A DNA stretch of 64,000 bases from Lepidodermella squamata (Eukaryota > Gastrotricha): positions 1,550,001-1,614,000 of the forward strand of contig JBLDXI010000002.1 in assembly GCA_047495785.1 (NCBI GenBank), in the 5' to 3' direction. The translations under genes were made by a program, and so were the position numbers. Under the pieces are notes generated by a model, which was not told where the DNA came from, searched no databases, and worked only from the letters and a program-made list of their open reading frames with translations. The number at the start of each line of letters is the position of its first letter. Position 1 is the stretch's first letter. Positions 56,535 to 64,000 of the stretch are shown one piece after another.

Positions 56535-57620
56535 TTACAGTCTCGGCATTTTGTAATAAGTCAATAATGTTTTGGCGGGATGGTTTCGGGAAGTTGAGGG
56601 TCTACAATGTCGATGCGAGATTTCTTGGGGTGGCTTGACATCCGACATCCGCACTTTCACGCTTTGGTGGAGATAAACTCGTGGGTTCCGTTCCAACCAA
56701 TAGGCAAGCGTATGAAGCACCATCGCCGCATCCTGTGCAGCGGGAGAACCGTGCAACGCTCTGGCTATCACTGTTGTCAGCATTAACAGCGCTACCTTCT
56801 TCATGTTCATTGGCTTCGATGCGCTCATCACCTTCAGACTGCGTGTCAACATCCCTGATGTCGATGCGACTGGTTTGACCGCCAATTTTTGGGGGAGATT
56901 TTCACACAATTAAGGAAACGCGTCTTCCAGACGCGCTTTACGCCGAACTCGGACAGCCGAAGAGCCCTTGGCTGATTATCAGGCATTACAGGCTTCTTAC
57001 GTGTTACTAACCTTTCAGTGCATGACGGGATTGTTTCGGGAAGTTGATAGGCTACAGTGTCGTTGCGAGATTTCTTGGCGGTGGCATGACATCAGCATTT
57101 TCACGTTTTGGTGGATAAGTATAAGCTCGTGGGTTCCGTTCCAACCAACAGGCAAGCACAGTATGAAGCACCATCGCCGCATCCATGGTAGACATGTCTT
57201 CCTGGAAGCCGGATTGACTCTGTGTCAGGTGTCACATTCCAAATCTGACAGCCATTTCCGGAATCGCCGGTCAAAATATCTTGAATTACACTTCGGCGAT
57301 GCACGGCTGCAGGGATCAGGGATATCGGACGGTAGTTCGCTACCTCATTCGGATCGCCTTGTCTGTAAATCGGGGTGTTCAGTGCCGTTTTCCGTTCTGC
57401 CGGCTCCCTTCTAGTATCTTGGTGAAATTAACAGTAGCGGAGTGTAGAAGTTGGGGATGGCGAAATCGGAAGAATTTGTAATCGATGACCTCCAAAGGCG
57501 ATACGATGACAAATTAACTCAACACCGGTGCCATGGTATCTAAGTTATCTTATATTACATTGTAGCCGATGCCATCAATTCCAGCTGCCGAGATTTCGCT
57601 GATATAGCCATTATTAAAGT
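56535..57620 (-). pseudogene. Degraded non-LTR retrotransposon (LINE) reverse transcriptase
   Basis: On the minus strand, broken frames carry landmarks of LINE reverse transcriptase in the right order. These are ISAAGIDGIG (about 57600), GDPNEVANYRPISLIPAA (about 57310-57365) and QSGFQEDMSTMDAAMVLHT (about 57165-57220). A second, partial copy of the last block with DAAMVLHTLAYWLERNPR occurs about 56660-56730, so part of the element is duplicated. Stops and frameshifts break the reading. The polymerase active site YADD was not found. The lineage is uncertain. Confidence 0.72.
56568..57190. repeat. Direct repeat pair of about 165 bp
   Basis: Sequence 56568-56735 recurs at 57024-57190 with small indels, including GGTTCCGTTCCAACCAA and GAAGCACCATCGCCGCATCC in both. 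Both copies belong to the LINE remnant. Confidence 0.75.
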
Positions 57621-58830
57621 TTACGCATGTGGGTTTGTATTCAGAGTAAAAATGCACATTGCGTCCAGAGACCTCACATAGGTGAGATTGCTGAGAGTTT
57701 ATTCGGTCGGGTTATTCGGGAATTTTCGAAAGCACATTGCGGTGTCATCACTTCCAATTCACCGCCTATCCTGATTCTTCGTTCGATTGTCTTGCTATCT
57801 ATTTATTTTATTTATTTTATTTATGAGCATTAATATCCAAGGGATGTAGGACGGCTCAGCTGAAAAAGAAGCATGATTAGTACAATTAGATTCGACGTGA
57901 AGAGGTCATTATGTAGATATCAACAAAGAAAGTTAGGAAATTAGGAAAAAGACAATGACATGCATACCAGTATAAAAATATCGTATTTAGACTCAACAAG
58001 GAATTATAAATTAATCATCAGTAACGGTATTTACAATTTCACCGCTTGCCTCGATGACGTCACAACCTATGTTCATCGTTACAGAGATCGCTCAGCTATC
58101 CGAGAGGCTAGTTTCTCGTTAAATTTTAAGTTTAGCAATGTTTTCGAAGCGATCGAGAATTTACTGCTTCATTGCGTATAGCTGCTGAAAGAAAACTAGA
58201 GCTAAATGCAATGTCACGAATGCCTATGGTGTCATGACGACAGCCAATTACAAAGCAGTGATCACCAATAATGCACATGGACGCATGCAGATGATCTGAC
58301 GGAATAGCCTTTACAGAACAACTGAAAAGAGCGAAATCTCCTGTATCAGCTGGCGAAGCCCCAAGAAGACGAGCCAACTCTTCGCACACGTTACACGTTG
58401 CCACTGCCATCAACAAAACATACGAAAATCTAGCAGTTTGGAATTCTAACTCCACTGGCATCCGTTGGCTCGACAACATGACGACGTGATGAAACGAGGT
58501 TTCCAAGGAGTGCAGCAGAAGGCACAGCCTCTTGCTCACACATTCCCAGATCCATCCTTCACAGTTACGGTGGCAACGAATTTTTCGGTTCGGTCTTTGA
58601 TTCCCTTGGCATACTTCTCTATAGCCAAATCCGCTTGAAAAGCGGATTCCACCGAAATGATTTGTTTTATGTGATCTTTACGATATTGACGCGTCACGCG
58701 TCGTTAGATTTAGATGTATTAGATGCAACCTGAACCTGAAAATAGTTACCTCAGGCTATAGGTTGACCTAACATCCTGCTTTAACGTTATTTCTTTGCTA
58801 TTCGTAGGTTTTGTTTTCGTTTATGTTTGA

Positions 58831-60136
58831 ATGGATTTCGACAGCAATGGTGTTAAACCACGAACTTCCTCAACTTCTACCACAAAAGGCTCAACTATGC
58901 TGTTTCGATCACGGTTGTCACCAACGCTAATCGACGTTTTGACTGATACCAATATTCGTGGGCAATTTGCTGCCTTTTTATCCAATCGGGAATCGGCTGC
59001 GTTGCTACGATATTGGCTAGAGGCCGACTCGCGTCTGAGATCGGCTTCCACTACTGCATCCACTAATGCTGCTGCAGCTCGCGAAGTTGCCGAAAACTGT
59101 GACCTATCGACTGTGTTGAACCAACCTGACTTCGAAAAAGGCCTTGCTCATTGCCAATTTGTTGTGGCGCAGGAGCTCCAAAACCGACATTTCCAGGACT
59201 ACCTTGCCAGTCCTTATTTTGCCAATTATCAGCTAGACTTGCTGCTCTCTTCGAATCTAGGCCAGGATAGGTTGATATTGGACGACATTGTCTTCTGTGA
59301 AATGAGCATGTTTCACTTTCGCGAATTCATCGAAGAACTGCCTCAACCGCAACAGTCTTCCCTACTAGTTATGCTTAATTTCTATCTAGCTGCTGCTTCA
59401 TTTTCCAAAGAATATACTACGGAAACAGCACTAAGCGATGCGCTGAATTTATACGAGAAATACTTATCGTTGAATGCAGTTAAGCCGCTCGGCGTGCCTG
59501 ACTCTGTTCGAAGACAGGTTGAGCTGAGCATTTCAGTCGAAGTCGGTCACCCTAGCCCGCAAACGTTTGATCCAGCCCTGGATAATGTCAGAAAAGTTCT
59601 GTCTGGCGAGGGCGTTTTGGGCCAGTTCTTCTCACGCGAAAATTTCAAAGAAATGGTCGATGAGTTACGAAGAAGAGCTGAAATGCCGCGGCTAAGCCAC
59701 CGGCGCAACAATAGCAATGACGACGATGGTAGCTCAGCCTACTCAGGATCGTCTCGCTCTTCGGCTGTTAAACGCTACTCATCCCTGCGGGTTGCGCGGA
59801 TAGATGAGATTACTGGTGCCTACATCAGCGAATTTAACAATCCGCAATTTTTCGAGGTGAATGACTCGGTTTCTCTGCCTGTATCTGCCAGTGACGCGAA
59901 CAACAGTAAAATTAAACGAATCTTCAGTTTGAGAGGCGCGAACAACAGTCGTGCTCAGATGCTTAAGCATCAGGTTAGGAGTTCTCAAAATAATCCTCCT
60001 TAAATTTTACGCAAATTCGTTTCAGGAACTTGAAGCTGAGCGAAAGGCAGCGGAAATTGTTGGCGAAATCAATGCAATTGTGGCGTCATCTTCGCCTCAG
60101 CCCACCCCGCGGTCGTCGCTAGCCATCGATCAATGA
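58831..60136 (+). CDS. AKAP10-like protein with two RGS domains
   Basis: Two exons (58831-59973 and 60026-60136) join in frame to 417 residues. A first RGS-like domain spans about 30-145 (IRGQFAAFLSNRESAALLRYW through FQDYLASPYF). A second runs about 150-285 (FHFREFIEELPQPQQSSLL, then NLYEKYLSLNAVKPLGVPD, SVRRQVELSI and VLGQFFSRENF). The KYLSL-A-PLG block is characteristic of AKAP10 (D-AKAP2). Near the C-terminus LEAERKAAEIVGEINAIVAS could form the amphipathic helix that binds protein kinase A regulatory subunits. AKAP10 anchors PKA at mitochondria and recycling endosomes with Rab4/Rab11. At 417 residues it is shorter than human AKAP10 (662), mainly at the N-terminus and linkers. The PDZ-binding end of AKAP10 is not kept. 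Confidence 0.78.
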
Positions 60137-61116
60137 GACGGGAAATCGTCATTATAATTTATTTTTATTGTTGGTGCTGCTTCGGGCGCGATTTTTTGTA
60201 TTTTATCGGAGACTCAATACTGTTAGAGACGAAAAAAACGCAAGATTTTACCCGTCGTTACGCAATCTATCGGCCGAGTGATATTAAAACTCACTAACTT
60301 CGAATTCTTGTAGCACTTATAGAAATCACGATTTGAAAAAACGCGAACAATTTTGTCAGAAAATCGTTTATGATTCCTTTGATGATTCATTCACTTTCTA
60401 TATAATACGAATTTTATATATATAACCGTCTTTCTGTTCTTGCCATATTCTATGATGAGAAGAACATGAAGTGTCAAGTGCAATCGCAAATCTTCTGTGT
60501 CAAGCTGCTGATGTGTGTTGTGAAATTATTGCCAAACGAACGAAAGAAAGAAAGAATATGACAAGTCATGCGCGCAATTTTTTGGTTGAAAAAAACACAG
60601 TATTAGTAATAATAATAATATTTCGGGTATATTGCGAATTTTTTAACAACAACGTAAGTAATGTACTAACAATCAATTCCTCGGGGAGAGAATGTTAACT
60701 CTATTTCGTTGCCGTGATTGAAGCCTTTTTATGCGCTGGAATCGTCCGAAATTTTGTCTGTTCTTATAATGAAAAAAGCTGGATTAATTGAATAAAGAAA
60801 TGTTTTATTTTTTAACCACAACTTTCTTTTGATTTGAATAAAAAAACGTGGTCACTGACTATCAATTTTACAGCGTGGGTTCAGATAATTTTTGCTCATG
60901 CAACGTGAATAGCCCTTGTAGCCTTGGTGACGTTCTACTGAAAAGGTGAAGAGGGACGTGTGACCTGAGCTATGATGTCATGCCGTTGCTTGGTTTCAAT
61001 CTTTTCACAAAACTAGGTGGTGGTCAAACAGACCCGAAAACGTTATTAACACGTTATATTTTTCCAGTTGGTAGCACATTTCAGTGACTAGAGAATTTTC
61101 TGGACCTCTCCCAACA
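60137..61116. other. 3' UTR and intergenic spacer
   Basis: AT-rich sequence follows the AKAP10-like stop. It includes a GAAAGAAAGAAAG run near 60541-60555 and an AATAAA near 60792. Near 61060-61083, TTTTTCCAG and then CATTTCAG precede the next start, either of which could be an acceptor. Confidence 0.5.
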
Positions 61117-63660
61117 ATGAGTGAGCCGAATTCGAGGCGAAAAAAGTCTACGAAGGTTCGAGAGGCCAAATCATCGACCAATGACACCGAAGCTTCCCAT
61201 CAAAGCCATGAAAAGAGAGTGAGTGTAGAATTTTTATAATTCAGTAACAAGAACTATGGAAAAATTTGGAAACAATTTAACCTCAAAAAATATTTTCAAA
61301 TTTATCGAAGTATAAATTCTAGGCCACCAAAATTTGAAAGTTTTGAAATTTTGATTTTGAAAATTTTTGAAAATTAAAAAATTCCAACTTCATTTTTGAA
61401 AGGTTGGCGCTCGTAATGAACTGCATTCAGCAGCTCAACGAGGGGCTTTAGATCGAGTTCGAAATCTACTTCGAGGCGGCTCCTCGAAAAGCAAAAGCGA
61501 AGAATCTGATTCGAAATCTGTACCCTTCGACGTCTCAGAACCGGACGGTGGCGAAGACGGCGATACGCCAATCCACCTGGCAGCGCGTTACGGCCACGTG
61601 GCAGTTGCTAAGGAGTTATGCGAGTGGGGTGCCAAGGTCAACTGGCGCAATGCGAGGGGCGATACGTCGCTGCATTTAGCCGCAGCTTACGGCAACACGG
61701 CTATGATTCGATTTTTGCTGCAGAGACGAGCGCGGTTGGAGGCTCGAGGGCATCTGGGACGAACTCCGTTAATTGTGGCTGCTGTAGCTGGACAGTTAGC
61801 GGCAGTCAAAGTTCTGCTCGAAAGTGGGGCAGATCTCGCAGGTAACAATTTCTAATCAAATTTGAAAGCTGAAAAAGTTCCAAAATTCGGTTCCAAAATT
61901 GTGAATAATTTTTCGAAAGGTTTATCTACAAATTTAGATTTTCACATCATTTTTATTTTTCTATTAAATTAAGTTTTATAATGTAAGAGCTTAAATCAGC
62001 TTCGAATTTTTAATTAGGTATCGGAATGTTTTATACGAATTTTATATTCCTTTCAGCTAAAGATGATCGGCAAGGCGATACGGCTCTTCATTCAGCAGCA
62101 TATTCCGGCGAACACGCTGTTCTTAAGTATTTACTCAACAATGGAGCTGAAATTAATGCGAAAAACCGAAGCAACGAAACCGCTTTACATGTTAGCTACA
62201 GCTTTCGCGGGAAATATATTCTAATTTTTTTTTCATTTTTCAAGAGAGCTGCCGCAAGTGGCCATGTAGCTATTGTTCAGCTTTTGATTGGTCGAAAAGT
62301 CGACCTAGAGGCGAGAAATAGCTACGGCTGGACGGCGTTACATACAGCTTGCGCAAGTGGGCAAATCGACGTCGTTAAATTACTTCTGAACAGGTGCGAA
62401 AAAAATTGATACGAAAATTTCAATTATCTAAATTAAATGTTTGTTTTTAGCCGTGCGATGATCGAATCACGTGATTCCCGTGGCGATACGCCGCTCCACA
62501 TGTGTGCGTGGTTCGGTCGGGTCGATGTCGCTCGCCTGTTGATCTCCAAACGCGCTCAAATCAACGCTCAAAATTCGAAAGGCCAAACTGCGCTTCACAA
62601 TGCGGCGTGGTCGGGTGGACCCGAGATGATTTCAACACTGCTCGAGGCAGGCGCTGATATTTACGCGAAAGACAGACATGGCTCAACTCCTATCCACCTC
62701 GCTGCAGCAAATGGCCAAGTAATGAAAAAATATATTATTAAAAATGATCGAAAAATGTGAATATGCTAATTCGATTTTCTAGGTTGACTCATTCAAAGTT
62801 TTAATGCAAAATGGCGGCCGGCTAGATTTGAGAGGCGAATGGGGTCGCACTCCGTTGCACATGGTTGCGCTCGGGTCAGGCGACCCGGCTATGGCCCGGT
62901 TCATGGTCGATCGTAAAGCGAACATCGAAGCAAAAGACGACCGCAATAGCGATACCGTTCTTCACCTAGCCGGCGAATTCGGAAAATCAGCTCTCGTGCA
63001 AATGCTTCTAGGTAAGGATGCTTTTAATTTGAAATTCGGCTTTTAAAAATATTTAAAATTCAATATTATTTGTAATTTGTAGGACGAGGTGCCAAGATCG
63101 ATGCAACGAACCGTGACGGCGATACGCCCCTCCACCGAGCCGCCTTAACAAACCAAGCCGATGTCGCCGGTCTGCTGCTCGACCGCGGCGCTGTAGCCGA
63201 GGCGAAACGGCGATTCGACGGCAGAACGGCGCTTCACGTCGCGTTGGCTAACTACAACCTCGAAGCAGCTCGAGCCATCTACGAGCATCACAGAAATGTC
63301 GCCACTATGAGCGACGATAATGGCGATACGTGCCTACACCTGATTTGCAGCGTGCCCGAATCACCTGAACAGCGCGAATTAGCTCAGACAATGCTGTCGG
63401 ACAACGCCTCTGATGCCTTTGTAAACGCGAAAAATCTACGAGGCGAGACTGCGTTGCATTTGGTCTGCCAAAAATGTTCGAGTACGGTGTTGTTGGAGCT
63501 GTTGCTTGAGAAGGGCGCATCGACAACTGCGATGACCGAAGCTGGGCTGACGGCGATTGAAATCGCCGATGCGGCGGCGAAAGACGAATTTGTGACAATT
63601 TTACTCGGCCATAGAGGCAGAACCCCCTTGGTTAATAGTTCGCATAGCCATAGAAGATAA
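61117..63660 (+). CDS. Ankyrin-repeat protein
   Basis: Seven exons (61117-61218, 61403-61841, 62057-62190, 62245-62393, 62451-62718, 62783-63011, 63083-63660) join in frame to 632 residues. A basic, Ser-rich N-terminus (1-35) is followed by an uninterrupted run of roughly 14 ankyrin repeats. These keep the G-TPLH-AA--G pattern (for example GDTPIHLAARYGHVAVAKEL, GQTALHNAAWSG, GDTPLHRAALTNQADVAGLL). No kinase, death, SOCS or membrane segment is visible. Ankyrin arrays mediate protein binding; the partner cannot be inferred. A repeated GDT at the repeat turn is unusually consistent. The 54-bp third intron is stop-free and a multiple of three. Confidence 0.88.
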
Positions 63661-64000
63661 CACTTCCCTTTTTTGCTTGCTATCATTTTATATTACTTCA
63701 TTACATTATTTTTTGAATAAAACAGATGAAATTAATTGAAGTGATTTTGTCAAGAATCCCAAGATGAGATCGAATAGTACATATCGAACTATTCGAGCTA
63801 TCGCATACATTGCCTCGCGAAAGGTGAAACGTTGGCTTGTAACTTCGATCTTCCAAAATCAGTCAGTAAACAATAAAAGGAAATGAAATAAACCGAAAAT
63901 ATTTACAATTCAGTATCACATCTCTCACTTGAGGGGAAAAATGTAAACAAATCATGCTCTCTCACGCCCGTCAAACCTTTACAAGGGCAAATTTCAGGTA
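63661..64000 (+). other. 3' UTR and window end
   Basis: AT-rich sequence with AATAAA signals at about 63715 and again near 63870-63892. No further gene start is visible before the window ends. Confidence 0.5.

Larger units (their letters stand above)
55765..58830. other. Gene-poor region with retroelement debris
   Basis: About 3 kb upstream of both the NEK gene and the AKAP10-like gene. It includes LINE reverse transcriptase fragments (annotated separately) and a short TTTTATTTA tandem repeat near 57800-57825. An open minus-strand stretch at 58132-58539 has no domain I can name. Promoters of the flanking genes are presumably at its edges but show no clear TATA. Confidence 0.5.

Noticed and set aside
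58132-58539. 135-codon minus-strand open frame upstream of the LINE remnant
   Set aside because: Position would suit the endonuclease part of a LINE, but I could not find its catalytic motifs, so I do not name it.

Overview
The window is nuclear DNA from a compact invertebrate animal genome. Genes are split by GT-AG introns, most about 50-60 bp long with TTTCAG-like 3' ends. Several neighbouring same-strand genes are only about 100-160 bp apart, and several start codons lie 0-40 nt after a TTTTAG/TTTCAG-like site. That layout resembles lineages with spliced-leader trans-splicing and operons, nematodes above all, but no leader RNA gene is visible. The TTC6-like TPR protein, if the name is right, belongs to a family usually tied to motile cilia, so I leave the phylum open. 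All gene models below were joined by hand from reading frame and splice phase; every internal junction keeps frame.

Left part (1-9.8 kb): a large TPR protein (-) stands head to head with a small protein (+) carrying a CARD-like death fold. An intronless, divergent casein kinase 2 alpha (-) follows. Middle-left (9.8-20.5 kb): mitochondrial enoyl-CoA hydratase sits 152 bp upstream of a CD36/LIMP-2 family gene. A second, nearly identical CD36 copy lies 4 kb further on, with an hAT transposase remnant between them. Then come a foldback transposon built on TTAAGCA repeats, an unrecognised small ORF and a secreted Kunitz protein with a good TATA box.

Centre (21-37 kb): five minus-strand genes in series (LRRC47, SEL1L3-like, two PGAP5/MPPE1-like phosphoesterases, OCIAD) look like one or two operons. 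They are divergent from a complete UDP-glucose:glycoprotein glucosyltransferase (UGGT). SEL1L3, PGAP5 and UGGT all belong to the early secretory pathway. Right part (37.8-64 kb): an ATP8A-type phospholipid flippase; a Cys-loop ligand-gated channel with an unusual pore and a PIF/Harbinger-like MITE in an intron; a NEK4-like kinase (-); a stretch of broken LINE reverse transcriptase; a two-RGS AKAP10-like protein; and an ankyrin-repeat protein.

No CRISPR array, rRNA or convincing tRNA was seen. The most interesting signals are the CARD-like protein and its shared promoter with the TPR gene, the concentrated divergence between the two CD36 copies in the predicted ligand-binding apex, the channel pore without the usual cation-selectivity glutamate, and the operon-like block.
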